Origin: Halobacterium sp. KA-4
Lineage (GTDB): Archaea; Halobacteriota; Halobacteria; Halobacteriales; Halobacteriaceae
DNA: 64,000 bases
Direction of reading: 5' to 3'
Assembly: GCF_021028995.1 (NCBI RefSeq)
Contig: NZ_JAJJZG010000001.1
Coordinates: 310,001 to 374,000 of the forward strand
Shown piece by piece: positions 16,795 through 24,790 of this stretch; the stretch's first letter is position 1, and every line of letters starts with the position of its first letter. A model generated the notes under the pieces. It worked only from the letters and a program-made list of their open reading frames with translations, did not search any database and was not told where the DNA came from. A program made the translations under genes and the position numbers.

Positions 16795-17553
16795 TCAGGC
16801 GACCTTCTCGTCGCCATCCCACTCCGCAGAGTTGTCCTGCGGGTCGTACCCCAGAACCTCACGGGCGCGCTCCAGACTGTAGTACTTCCTGTCGTTGTCC
16901 GAGATGCCGTAGACGATTTCGTAGTCGTACTCCGCGGACAGACAGCAGTCGAAGAGGTGCGCGCAGTCGCGGTGGGAGAGCCACATCGCCTGTCCGCGCT
17001 CGTAGTCGATTGGCGGGTGGCCCTCGGTGAGGTTGCCGATGCGGACGGCGACGAACGGGAGGTCGTGTTCGTCGTGGTAGTACCGGCCGAGCGTCTCGCC
17101 GGCGGCCTTCGAGACGCCGTAGAGGTTGCTGGGGCGCGGGAGTTCCGTGCCGTCGAGCCGGAAGTCGTCGTCCTCGCGGTAGAGGTCGGGCTTGCGCTCG
17201 GTCTCGTAGTGGCCGACGGCGTGGTTCGAGGACGCGAACACGAACTTCCCGACGTCCTCCTCGACGGCGACCTCGAGGATGGTCTGCGCGCCGTCGATGT
17301 TGTTCCGGAGGACGCTCTCCCAGGGGGCTTCGGGGCGCGGGTCGCCGGCGAGGTGGATGACAGCGCCGACGCCAGCGACGGCTTCGCGGACGGCGTCCTC
17401 GTCGGTGACGTCGCCGACGACGACCTCGTGGTCGGTGTCCCCGGTCGGGGGTTCGCGGTCGAACAACCGCCAGTCGTAGTCGTCGCCGATGCCGTCGAGG
17501 ATGGCCTGCCCGACGCGCCCGGCGGCACCCGTGAGGAGAACCGGCTCGTCCAT
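16795..17553 (-). CDS. azf: Extended SDR dehydrogenase, probable archaeal glucose-6-phosphate dehydrogenase (Azf)
   Basis: A 252-residue NAD-dependent extended short-chain dehydrogenase. The glycine motif is TGAAGRVG near residue 8, the active-site Ser-Ser-Asn lies in FASSNHAVG, and the catalytic Tyr/Lys pair is in YGVSKAAGE. It closely resembles the Haloferax enzyme Azf (archaeal zwischenferment, HVO_0511 as I recall), which oxidises glucose 6-phosphate with NAD+ in the oxidative pentose phosphate pathway. Uronate dehydrogenase is the nearest alternative in the same family. The ATG at 17553 starts directly before the Rossmann strand; longer starts add unrelated sequence. Confidence 0.8.
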   Translation of the reverse strand: MDEPVLLTGAAGRVGQAILDGIGDDYDWRLFDREPPTGDTDHEVVVGDVTDEDAVREAVAGVGAVIHLAGDPRPEAPWESVLRNNIDGAQTILEVAVEEDVGKFVFASSNHAVGHYETERKPDLYREDDDFRLDGTELPRPSNLYGVSKAAGETLGRYYHDEHDLPFVAVRIGNLTEGHPPIDYERGQAMWLSHRDCAHLFDCCLSAEYDYEIVYGISDNDRKYYSLERAREVLGYDPQDNSAEWDGDEKVA

Positions 17554-17673
17554 TCGATTGAGAGTCTCGGCGACCACCGAAATGAAAGATGCGGTTCGCC
17601 CGCCGAAGTGGTCGAATCCCCGACAGCACGAGCGAGGCGACAACGATTAGCCGCGGCCGGCCGAGCATCCGGT

Positions 17674-18000
17674 ATGGCATCCGACGCCCAGCAGGCGTGT
17701 TTCGAGGCGGGCATCAAATTCGGCGCGCTCTACCACCAGTTCGCGGGCACGCCCGTGAGCCCCGACAGCGCGGGCAGCCTCGAGACCGCCATCGAGGAGT
17801 CCATCGAGAACCAGCCGTTCTGCGAGTCCGTGACCGTCGACATCCTCACGGAGAAACTGGACACGGACCACGGCTACACGGAACTCACGGGCGAGTACAT
17901 GGAAGTCGAAATCGTCGTCGACTACGAGGGCCGCGAGGTTATTGCGGAGATGGCGATGCAGGACGGCTACCCGCTGATGGAACTCGCAAGCGTCAAGTGA
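17674..18000 (+). CDS. mptD: Archaeal dihydroneopterin aldolase, MptD family
   Basis: A 108-residue protein whose N-terminal half (EAGIKFGALYHQFAGTPVS) is the hallmark of the archaeal DHNA family (Pfam DUF381/MptD). The enzyme splits 7,8-dihydroneopterin into 6-hydroxymethyl-dihydropterin and glycolaldehyde in the pathway to methanopterin or folate-type cofactors. It is not related in sequence to bacterial FolB. The ATG at 17674 fits the family length. A creatininase-type gene of the flavin/F420 route lies 0.5 kb downstream. Confidence 0.85.
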   Translation: MASDAQQACFEAGIKFGALYHQFAGTPVSPDSAGSLETAIEESIENQPFCESVTVDILTEKLDTDHGYTELTGEYMEVEIVVDYEGREVIAEMAMQDGYPLMELASVK

Positions 18001-18060
18001 GCCGCGTTCACGTCCACCACGAGGCGTGCTTTTAAACCGGATGCGGGCGAATCACGGGAC

Positions 18061-18510
18061 ATGAGTCAGTCATCCCTGGACGACGACGAGCTGTTCGGCG
18101 AGGCCGCCGAGGAGATGCGTGCGGACGTCGAGGAAGCGCTCGACGCCGCTCGCGCGGAACTGCCCGCGGCCGACGACGTCTGGGAGGTCGAGGCGGACAA
18201 CACGCTCGGCGTGCTGAACGCGCTGCGCTCCGCGCTGGACGTCGAAGACGTCGAATCCCACCTCCGGGACGCGAAGAAGGCGTTCGTCGTGGGCGAGCGC
18301 GCGGACGCCTTCGAGGACGCCGACGACCTGAAGGCCGAAATCGACGCCGTCGAGGACGTGCTCGGCGACATCGAGACCGCACGCGAGCAGGTCGGCGAGC
18401 TCGCGTCCACGGTGCCGGCGCTGCGCTCCGCGCTCGAAGAGGCTCACGAAGGCAGCGAAGACGACGAGGATGCGGACGAGGAGGAGAGCGACGAGGAAGC
18501 CGAGGAGTAG
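18061..18510 (+). CDS. Haloarchaeal acidic helical protein (DUF5790-like)
   Basis: A 149-residue very acidic protein. The first 25 residues (LDDDELFGEAAEEMR) are typical of a haloarchaeal family that I believe is named DUF5790. A long helical central part with coiled-coil character is followed by a Glu/Asp tail from about 127. No catalytic motif and no known role. The start is 60 bases after mptD and may share its transcript. It converges on the creatininase gene. Confidence 0.65.
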   Translation: MSQSSLDDDELFGEAAEEMRADVEEALDAARAELPAADDVWEVEADNTLGVLNALRSALDVEDVESHLRDAKKAFVVGERADAFEDADDLKAEIDAVEDVLGDIETAREQVGELASTVPALRSALEEAHEGSEDDEDADEEESDEEAEE

Positions 18511-18512
18511 CG

Positions 18513-19250
18513 CTATTTGTGAGGCGGCCGTGTCGGGTCGCGGTCCCCGACCGCGTCCAGTAGGTCACAGAGCGCGTTCGCAGCCAGCGACAGCAGTTCC
18601 TCCCCGCGGTCGGCGTCACATTCGGTAGGGTCGCCGACGACGCCGTTCTCGCTGAACTCGGCGCTGTCGACGGCGAGGTTCGTGTGTGACTGCCAGTCCC
18701 CCCAATGGTCGCTGGCGCCCCCGCGGGCGTCGTCCAGCCGGTCCTCGCGAACGAGCTTCGGGTGGGTGTGTCGGAGGAACGCGGTCTCCAGGGGGCCGGC
18801 GTGACCCATGTCGTCGCTGTGGTCGCCGACGGCGTCGAACCACGTGAACGGCACCGCGTACGCGTCCCCGTCGCGGGTGACGCGCTGGCAGACTTCGCCG
18901 AGCGCGGGGACGTTGCCGCCGTGGCCGTTCACGACGACGACGCGGTCCCAGCCGTGGCTCGCGAGGCTCTCAGTCACTTCGCGGACGTTCGCGCGAAACG
19001 TCTCCGGGGAAACCCACAGCGTCCCCGTGAATTGGCGGTGTTCCTCGGAGACGCCGACGGTCAGGGGTGGCGCGACCACGACCTCGCGGTCGTAGTTCGA
19101 TGCCGCGGTCTCGGCAACAGTTTCGGCAGTGACGTGGTCGGTACCGAGCGGCGCGTGCGGGCCGTGCTGTTCCGTGCTGCCGACGGGGAGCACGGCGAGG
19201 TTCGTGTCGAGTGCGTCAGCATCCGTCCAGGTCGCGTCCGCGAGTCGCAT
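18513..19250 (-). CDS. Creatininase-family hydrolase, possible ArfB (FAPy deformylase)
   Basis: A 245-residue creatininase-fold amidohydrolase. Metal-site motifs are visible: STEQHGPHAPLGTD near 30-43, VNGHGGN near 110 and the acidic HAGPLETAF near 150. In archaea, ArfB of this family removes formate from the product of GTP cyclohydrolase III on the way to riboflavin and coenzyme F420. Haloarchaea need both cofactors, so that is the leading assignment, but creatininase and mycofactocin-type members look alike. The ATG at 19250 gives the normal family length; the longer frame is rejected. Confidence 0.72.
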   Translation of the reverse strand: MRLADATWTDADALDTNLAVLPVGSTEQHGPHAPLGTDHVTAETVAETAASNYDREVVVAPPLTVGVSEEHRQFTGTLWVSPETFRANVREVTESLASHGWDRVVVVNGHGGNVPALGEVCQRVTRDGDAYAVPFTWFDAVGDHSDDMGHAGPLETAFLRHTHPKLVREDRLDDARGGASDHWGDWQSHTNLAVDSAEFSENGVVGDPTECDADRGEELLSLAANALCDLLDAVGDRDPTRPPHK

Positions 19251-19350
19251 ACGCGACCAAACGCGCGCCCCGGTTTTGTAGCCTGCCCCTCCGGCGAGCG
19301 AGTCGGGGGCCGCCACAACGCGCTTGGCGGCGGCCGCCCACGGCAGGCGT

Positions 19351-19638
19351 ATGGGAAAGACGGTCAGACTCGGCGAACTGGAAGCCGAACTTCAGAACGA
19401 AGAGTACCCGCTCGACCGGGAGACAGTCGTCGAGGCGTACGGCGACTACGACCTCGACCTGGCGGGCGGCGAGGAGTCCGTCGAGGATGCTCTCGGGCGC
19501 GTCGACGACGACCGCTTCGAGAGCCACACGGACCTCGTCGAGACCATCAAGGACGGCGTCGGCGGCGAAGCCGTCGGCCGCCGGGACTACACGGACCGCG
19601 GCGCGTCCGCCGGCGAAGGGAACCAAGAGAGTTTCTGA
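19351..19638 (+). CDS. Haloarchaeal small protein, DUF5789-like
   Basis: A 95-residue acidic protein beginning MGKTVRLGELEAELQNEEYP, with VVEAYGDYDLDLAGGEES and a C-terminal GRRDYTDRG. I recall this pattern as a haloarchaeal family annotated DUF5789, probably a compact nucleic-acid-binding-like fold with no known function. The ATG at 19351 is preferred to an in-frame TTG 27 bases earlier. It stands alone between two minus-strand genes. Confidence 0.65.
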   Translation: MGKTVRLGELEAELQNEEYPLDRETVVEAYGDYDLDLAGGEESVEDALGRVDDDRFESHTDLVETIKDGVGGEAVGRRDYTDRGASAGEGNQESF

Positions 19639-19673
19639 AGGGAAATAGCAAGAGGCGGAGAAGAGCCGCGGCG

Positions 19674-21590
19674 TCAGTCCTCGGTTTCGTCGACGTCCAC
19701 GTCGGCGGTGCGTTCGGCGGCGCGCTCGACGAATTCGTCGGGGAGTTCATCGATTTCGCCGGCTTGCACGCCCCAGAGGTTCGCGTAGAGGCCGTCCTCG
19801 GCGAGCAGTTCGTCGTGGGTGCCGCGCTCGACGATTTCGCCGTCCTCGAGGACGACGATTTTGTCGGCGTCCTTGATGGTGGAGAGGCGGTGCGCGATGG
19901 AGAACGTGGTGCGGTCCTCGGTGAGGCGGTCGAGGCTGCGCTGAATCAGCATCTCCGTCTCGGTGTCGACGTCGCTGGTGGCCTCGTCGAGAATCAGAAT
20001 CTCGGGGTCTTTGAGGATGGCACGCGCGATGTCGATGCGCTGGCGTTGGCCGCCCGAGAGTTTCACGCCGCGCTCCCCGACCTTCGTGTCGTAGCCCTCG
20101 GGGAGGTTCGTGATGAACTCGTGGGCTTCCGCGGCCTTCGCGGCTTCCACGACCTCATCGCGGTCGGCGTCGAAGGTGCCGTACTCGATGTTCTCCATGA
20201 CGGTGCCGTAGAACAGGAACGTGTCCTGGCTGACGTAGCCGATGTGGCGGCGCAGGCTCGGCAGCGTCACCTCGGAGATGTCCTGGCCGTCGATGCGGAT
20301 TTCGCCCTCGTCGACGTCGTACATCCGCAACAGGAGTTTGAGGACGGTGGACTTGCCGGCGCCCGTCGGGCCGACGAGCGCGAGCGTGTTCCCGCCCTCG
20401 ACGTCGAAGTCGATGTTCTGGACGATGGGTTCGTCGTCGTAGCCGAAGGTGACGTCGTCGTAGACGACCTCGCCCTCGCCGACGTCGAGTTCGGCGGCGT
20501 CGGGGTTCTCCTCGATGCGCGCGGGTTCGTCCATCAGCCCGAAGATGCGCTCGCTGGACGCGCGAGCGCGCTGGTACATGTTGATGATCTGCCCGAATTG
20601 GGCCATCGGCCAGACGAACTGCTGGCTGAGCTGGATGAACACGACGAACTCACCCGCCGACAGCGACCCGGACATCAGCGGCGGCGGGCCGACGAGCACC
20701 CAATAGCCGCCCGCGAGGAACGTCAACACGAAGCCGGTGCCGGAGATGATGCGCAGCGCCGGGAAGAACTTGATGCGGATGGTGATGGCGCCCCAGTTCG
20801 CGTCGAAGTACTCCTGGGAGACGCCCTCGACGCGCTCGGACTCGTAGGACTCCGTGTTCGACGTCTTGATGACCTGGATGCCGCCGAGGTTGTTCTCCAG
20901 CCGGGAGTTCAGGTGGCCGACCGAGGAACGCACGTCGGCGTACTTCGGCTGAATCGCCTTGACGAACCGGTAGGTGAACCACGCGATGATGGGCACCGGT
21001 AGCATCGTGATGAGTGCGAGCTGCCAGTTGTACGTGAACAGGACGACGCCGATGGCGACGACCATCACGGAGAGCCGGAACACGGAGTTCATCCCGTCGT
21101 TGAGGAACCGCTCGAGACGGTTGACGTCGTTCGAGAGGATGGACATCATCTCGCCGGTCTGCTTGGTGGCGAAGAAGTCCATGTTCAGGCGCTGCATCTT
21201 GTCGTAGGTGTCCGTGCGGACCGCGTGCTGGATGTGCTGGGAGAAGGAGTTCCAGCCCCAGTTGCGCAGCCAGTGGAACGCCGCGCCGAGGAGGAACGCG
21301 CCCGCGATAGCCGCGACCGCGGTGTACAGTTCCTGCGTCCGCGTCGCGGGCCGCATCGATGCCGGCAGGAACGGGAGGAACGACTGCCCTTCGGTCAACG
21401 CGTCGACGGCGTACCCCAGCATGATGGCGGGGACGAGGTCGAGCACGCGCGCGAAGATACTGGCGACGACGCCGACCAGCGCCGTCACCCAGTTGTCCCG
21501 CCCGTACTCGTCGAACAGGCGGTACATCGCGTCGTCGACCTCTTCGCGTTGTTCCTCGAAGGGGTCGTCGTCTTCTGTCGCTGTACTCAT
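19674..21590 (-). CDS. ABC transporter, fused permease and ATP-binding protein (exporter type)
   Basis: A 638-residue half-transporter of the MsbA/Sav1866 exporter class. Six membrane helices fall within about 30-350, with an unusual inserted loop at 75-90 between the first two. The nucleotide-binding domain has Walker A GPTGAGKST (about 405-413), Q loop YVSQDTF, signature LSGGQRQR (about 511), Walker B ILILDEATSD (about 533) and H-loop IAHRLST. It would work as a homodimer to export lipids or drugs. The substrate is unknown, and no accessory gene is adjacent. Confidence 0.9.
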   Translation of the reverse strand: MSTATEDDDPFEEQREEVDDAMYRLFDEYGRDNWVTALVGVVASIFARVLDLVPAIMLGYAVDALTEGQSFLPFLPASMRPATRTQELYTAVAAIAGAFLLGAAFHWLRNWGWNSFSQHIQHAVRTDTYDKMQRLNMDFFATKQTGEMMSILSNDVNRLERFLNDGMNSVFRLSVMVVAIGVVLFTYNWQLALITMLPVPIIAWFTYRFVKAIQPKYADVRSSVGHLNSRLENNLGGIQVIKTSNTESYESERVEGVSQEYFDANWGAITIRIKFFPALRIISGTGFVLTFLAGGYWVLVGPPPLMSGSLSAGEFVVFIQLSQQFVWPMAQFGQIINMYQRARASSERIFGLMDEPARIEENPDAAELDVGEGEVVYDDVTFGYDDEPIVQNIDFDVEGGNTLALVGPTGAGKSTVLKLLLRMYDVDEGEIRIDGQDISEVTLPSLRRHIGYVSQDTFLFYGTVMENIEYGTFDADRDEVVEAAKAAEAHEFITNLPEGYDTKVGERGVKLSGGQRQRIDIARAILKDPEILILDEATSDVDTETEMLIQRSLDRLTEDRTTFSIAHRLSTIKDADKIVVLEDGEIVERGTHDELLAEDGLYANLWGVQAGEIDELPDEFVERAAERTADVDVDETED

Positions 21591-21674
21591 TCTCGTTGGC
21601 AGAAGTGACGACCCAACAAAAGCACTTCCCTACGAATCGAAACACCCGCTCGCGCGCTCACGACCGCGGTCTGC

Positions 21675-22157
21675 TCAGTCCTCGATGCGGACGCGGTCGC
21701 CGACCTCGACGTCGTGCTCGGTCGTCCAGTTGTACGGCACCTCCAGCACCCACTTCCCGACGCCGTCGTAGCCCGTGAGGTCCTCGTTGTCGTCCTCGAC
21801 TTCCGCGTGGTGAATCGACGTGATGCGGCCGTTCGCCCCGATGTAGACGATGTCGATGGGGAAGTCCATCGAGCGCATCACGTACGTGTGGCTGCCCTCG
21901 CTGTCGTAGACGAACAGCATCCCCTCGTTCGGGCCGAGGGACTCGTGCTCGCTCAATCCCGTGTAACGCTCGCTCTGTGTGTCCGCGACTTCGACGGTGA
22001 CGTTCCCGAGCGGGTCACCGCTCTCGTCCTCGACGAACACCTGCGTCGCGTCCTGTGCGGCAGTAGTGGCTCCCGGCGTCGACGCTCCGCCACCGGGGAG
22101 CCCCGCGCAGCCGGCGACGACGAGCAGACAGACGACCGCGAGCGTACGTCCGAGCAT
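21675..22157 (-). CDS. DUF192 lipoprotein
   Basis: A 160-residue secreted lipoprotein. A signal peptide ends in the lipobox VAGC (Cys about 17), followed by a short Gly/Thr linker. The DUF192 domain (about 45-160) shows the SERYTGLSEHESLGPNEGML and MDFPIDIVYI signatures. The family is widespread but its function is unknown. An in-frame GTG two codons upstream is possible; the ATG at 22157 gives a cleaner signal peptide. Confidence 0.85.
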   Translation of the reverse strand: MLGRTLAVVCLLVVAGCAGLPGGGASTPGATTAAQDATQVFVEDESGDPLGNVTVEVADTQSERYTGLSEHESLGPNEGMLFVYDSEGSHTYVMRSMDFPIDIVYIGANGRITSIHHAEVEDDNEDLTGYDGVGKWVLEVPYNWTTEHDVEVGDRVRIED

Positions 22158-22239
22158 GCCCACAGGTACAACCGCCCGCGGTTTGGACGTTCCGCCGAAA
22201 GGAAACCGTTTAGGCCGCGGCGCGACTCTCTCGAAACGC

Positions 22240-22313
22240 GGGTTCGTGGTCTAGTTGGTTATGACGCGGCCTTTACAAGGCCGAGGTCGGTGGTTCGAAT
22301 CCGCCCGAACCCA
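22240..22313 (+). tRNA. tRNA-Val (UAC)
   Basis: The acceptor stem GGGTTCG pairs with CGAACCC, the anticodon stem GGCCT/AGGCC closes loop TTTACAA, giving anticodon TAC, and the T arm is CGGTGG/CCGCCC-like around TTCGAAT. Discriminator A, no intron. Confidence 0.93.
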
Positions 22314-22322
22314 CTATTCTAC

Positions 22323-22357
22323 GCGACCGCGAACGGCCTCCGTGCCGTTCGCGTCGC
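22323..22357. terminator. Hairpin after tRNA-Val
   Basis: GCGACCGCGAACGGC and GCCGTTCGCGTCGC pair over 14 bp with one bulged C and a six-base loop, starting ten bases after the tRNA. It belongs to the group of hairpins seen behind tRNA-Arg, tRNA-Ala and fusA. Function inferred from position only. Confidence 0.4.
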
Positions 22358-22368
22358 TCAGTTTGTGC

Positions 22369-22442
22369 AGTGAGGAAGGATTCGAACCCTGGAAGTCGCG
22401 TGCAGCGAGTCTTCCTTCGGTTTGAATCCGCCCGAGCACTGC
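22369..22442. repeat. tRNA T-arm-like fragments downstream of tRNA-Val
   Basis: GGTTTGAATCCGCCCGAGC here matches the 3' end of tRNA-Val (GGTTCGAATCCGCCCGAAC) at 17 of 19 positions. A second T-arm-like piece (GGATTCGAACC) lies on the opposite strand in the same 70 bases. They look like leftovers of tRNA-targeted recombination rather than a tRNA gene; no anticodon arm can be built. Confidence 0.45.
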
Positions 22443-22514
22443 GTTCGACGCCGTCGCTGCGCAGGTGCCGGCATAACGCATTTCGGGCTGTCGCCGATAC
22501 GGCCGTGTACGTTC

Positions 22515-23570
22515 ATGCCGCTCTCAACGTCGAAGCTGGGAGGGGGAACACTGCTCGCAGTGGGTCTGCTCGTCGTGCTCGCTTCAGGCGGCGGCCAGCT
22601 CACCGCCACCCGACCGGTCGTCGAGTATGGCCAGCAGCTGTTCAACACCGCCGACCACCCCCAGGAAGACGTGCCCGCGAGAGCCGACGGGCTACCGCCG
22701 GAGACGGCGGGACTCCACGCTGACTTCCGCCGCCCGGAACCGGACAATCAGGTGTTCGGGTTCGAGAGCCACGACCCGATGCTCGCCGAGGCGAACGGCA
22801 CGAGCTACCTCGTCGTCGGCACGGATTCCGACCCGAACCTCTACCGGTCCGACACCCCGACAGAGCCTGGTAGCTGGCGGCTGGTCGACGACGACTATCT
22901 CGCCGACCGCTTCGAGTTCGACTCACTCGTCGAAATCGGCGACCGGTACGTCGTCTACGGTAACGGCAACGTCTACACGGCCCACTCGATGGCGGCCGAC
23001 GACTGGACGGTGCGCAACGACAACACCGGGTTCCGCGACCTCGGCGCGTACTACGACGAGGAGAGCGGGCTCGTCCACGTCTACTACGAGTACGGGAGTG
23101 CGGCCGGCTACTCCGGAAAGAAGATCGGGCACGCGGTCAGCCCGAACGGCGTCTCTAACTGGACGGTCTATCCGCCCGTGTGGACGGCGCCCGACGGCTA
23201 CGGCGTCGGCGACTTCGACATCGTCGAGCGCAGCGACTGCCTGTACGTGTTCGGCGACTACGACCCCCACCATCCACGCTACAACGTCTCCGTGTGGGTC
23301 AACGACGACCCCTACTCCGGGTTCACACAGCTCGACACGCCAGCGGTCGCTCCACAGCACGGCGAATCGACCGCCAGCGACGGCTACGGTGTCGGCGACC
23401 CGTCCGTCCTGCGGCTCGACGATGGGCGATACCTGATGCTCGCTAACGGGTACGCGAACGACAAGGGTCCCGCGCGACTCCACTACTATCTCGGAACGAT
23501 AGCGAACGAATCGCGACCCTCTCCGCGAGCGTCGCCCGCCCGCCAGGCATCCGTCGCGTCGGCAGCGTAG
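22515..23570 (+). CDS. Exported beta-propeller glycoside-hydrolase-like protein (GH43/GH32-like)
   Basis: A 351-residue protein with an N-terminal hydrophobic signal or anchor helix (about 8-27). It continues as repeated four-stranded blade-like segments ending in sequences such as SHDPMLAEANG, YGNGNVYTAHS, GVGDFDIVERS and YGVGDPSVLRLDDG. The D-P and D-F-D motifs at blade starts recall five-bladed propeller glycosidases (arabinanase/levanase type), but I cannot assign all three catalytic acids, so it may be a sugar-binding relative. The last 20 residues are Ala/Ser/Arg-rich and look unstructured. The ATG at 22515 precedes the signal helix. Confidence 0.6.
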   Translation: MPLSTSKLGGGTLLAVGLLVVLASGGGQLTATRPVVEYGQQLFNTADHPQEDVPARADGLPPETAGLHADFRRPEPDNQVFGFESHDPMLAEANGTSYLVVGTDSDPNLYRSDTPTEPGSWRLVDDDYLADRFEFDSLVEIGDRYVVYGNGNVYTAHSMAADDWTVRNDNTGFRDLGAYYDEESGLVHVYYEYGSAAGYSGKKIGHAVSPNGVSNWTVYPPVWTAPDGYGVGDFDIVERSDCLYVFGDYDPHHPRYNVSVWVNDDPYSGFTQLDTPAVAPQHGESTASDGYGVGDPSVLRLDDGRYLMLANGYANDKGPARLHYYLGTIANESRPSPRASPARQASVASAA

Positions 23571-23618
23571 AAACTGGCCGGGCTGCAAGCTGGCCGAATC
23601 CGGCCGTGTACCCCGGAA

Positions 23619-24014
23619 CTACTCCACTGCCGGCCGCTCGAACGCCGATTCGTCGACGACGCCCTCGGCGACGTGAATCGCTTCGCGGAGGTCGTAGTTC
23701 GCGTCGCGGTCGAGCGCGAACGCGATGCCGCTGGACTGCGAGATGGGGAGCGCGACATCGAGCATGTCCTCGTAGACGCGGACGGTCGCGTGCAGGGATT
23801 GGTCTTGGCGGGCTTCCAGCGAGCCGTAGCCGAGCGCTTCGAGTTGGATGTCGCGGACAACTTCGTCGACTTGCTCGGGGTCGTACTTCTCCCCAGCCCA
23901 CTCGCTCCGGAAGACGTGGCCGACGCCGTTCTCGTCGAAGTAGCTGACGCCGATGAGCCCACCCGGGAGTTCCGCCTGTAGCGCGTCGCGGACCTGTGCG
24001 GCCAGTTGCTCCAT
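23619..24014 (-). CDS. Haloarchaeal small protein, DUF7522-like (paralogue of the gene at 2.8 kb)
   Basis: A 131-residue soluble acidic protein. GVSYFDENGVGHVF and the later beta pair SLHATVRVYEDML line up with ITYFDTTNEEQIYL and YQFTIRAFEHGYL of the protein at 2790-3194. Both have a C-terminal helix of similar length. No function is known; the family number DUF7522 is from memory. It is transcribed away from tRNA-Phe and faces the propeller gene. Confidence 0.6.
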   Translation of the reverse strand: MEQLAAQVRDALQAELPGGLIGVSYFDENGVGHVFRSEWAGEKYDPEQVDEVVRDIQLEALGYGSLEARQDQSLHATVRVYEDMLDVALPISQSSGIAFALDRDANYDLREAIHVAEGVVDESAFERPAVE

Positions 24015-24150
24015 GGCTGCCGCATCTAACGTCGGCTGTTTTACACTTGTGGCTAGCGAGCAGTCGCCCGCGGGACGGACGGGGAGCGTCCTACCGCCCC
24101 GAAGCGATTCGAAACGCTTTTTCCTACAACTGCCGTCGTCTCGACTGCGC

Positions 24151-24224
24151 GCCGCCTTAGCTCAGACTGGGAGAGCACTCGACTGAAGATCGAGCTGTCC
24201 CCCGTTCAAATCGGGGAGGCGGCA
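24151..24224 (+). tRNA. tRNA-Phe (GAA)
   Basis: The acceptor stem GCCGCCT pairs with AGGCGGC, the D arm is GCTC/GAGC, the anticodon stem CTCGA/TCGAG closes CTGAAGA with anticodon GAA, and the T arm is CCCCG/CGGGG. Discriminator A, no intron. Confidence 0.95.
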
Positions 24225-24528
24225 TTTCTGTGATTCTAACCGACGAGCGGTAGCGAGGTATCGTGGAAACGACGTCGACCGAACCGGGAGCGGGAGAAAC
24301 ACCCGCGGCTGGATTCGACTCGGACTCCGTCCTCGTAGAGCGATAGTGTGGTCGCTAGCGTTCCTGGGCAGTCGCTTCACTCAGCGCTCGTGGGTGCTAC
24401 TACACACCACTCGCGCATACGCGTGTAAGCGCATCGCGCGTATCTACGCGGTAGCACGCGTAATACGCCCTCTCGCACACGTGTCAGTACATAGATATAA
24501 GTGAGTGCGCTCAGTAGACGGAGACGAG
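24225..24528. other. Gene-free stretch with a dense cluster of CGCGTA-type half-sites
   Basis: No reading frame here looks coding. The distal half (about 24410-24470) is packed with short related words: GCATACGCGTGTAAGC, GCGCGTATC, TACGCGGTA and ACGCGTAATACGC. Several are near-palindromic. They end about 20 bases before the TATA box of the micro-ORF, so an operator array for a DNA-binding regulator is a reasonable reading. Confidence 0.4.
24494..24501 (+). promoter_or_regulatory. TATA box of the 36-residue micro-ORF
   Basis: GATATAAG is centred about 32 bases before the ATG at 24529. It is one of the clearest TATA boxes in the window and would start an mRNA only a few bases ahead of the micro-ORF. 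Confidence 0.5.
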
Positions 24529-24639
24529 ATGACGAACATCGTCCGAGACCGGAACGGGGAGCGAGACGAAGCGGGACCGAACGACAGCCCCGAGGAAGAG
24601 AAGGACCTGCGGCGGAAATTGAATCGCGGGAAGCCGTAG
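24529..24639 (+). CDS. Candidate 36-residue charged micro-protein
   Basis: The frame encodes 36 residues starting MTNIVRDRNGERDEAG and ending RRKLNRGKP. It is rich in Arg, Asp, Glu and Lys, with no hydrophobic segment. Support comes from the well-placed TATA box and upstream half-site cluster, not from a recognised family. Haloarchaea express many proteins under 70 residues. It could equally be the 5' part of a small RNA. The antisense frame across it (24444-24677) lacks promoter support. Confidence 0.35.
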   Translation: MTNIVRDRNGERDEAGPNDSPEEEKDLRRKLNRGKP

Positions 24640-24790
24640 CAACGATTCGTAACTAGGCGAGTCGAAGACGGGCCCAACCGGTGGCGATACGTGCCAGCGA
24701 CGACGCGACGTTCTCTCGATTCGGGGTAGTCGCTGAAACCGCGTACCGAACGATGAAACGCTTATCTGTGTGAACCCCCAATCTACGTGT

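Noticed and set aside
24444-24677. 77-codon minus-strand frame across the micro-ORF
   Set aside because: No promoter, no family resemblance, and it runs through the half-site cluster. The plus-strand TATA box points the other way.
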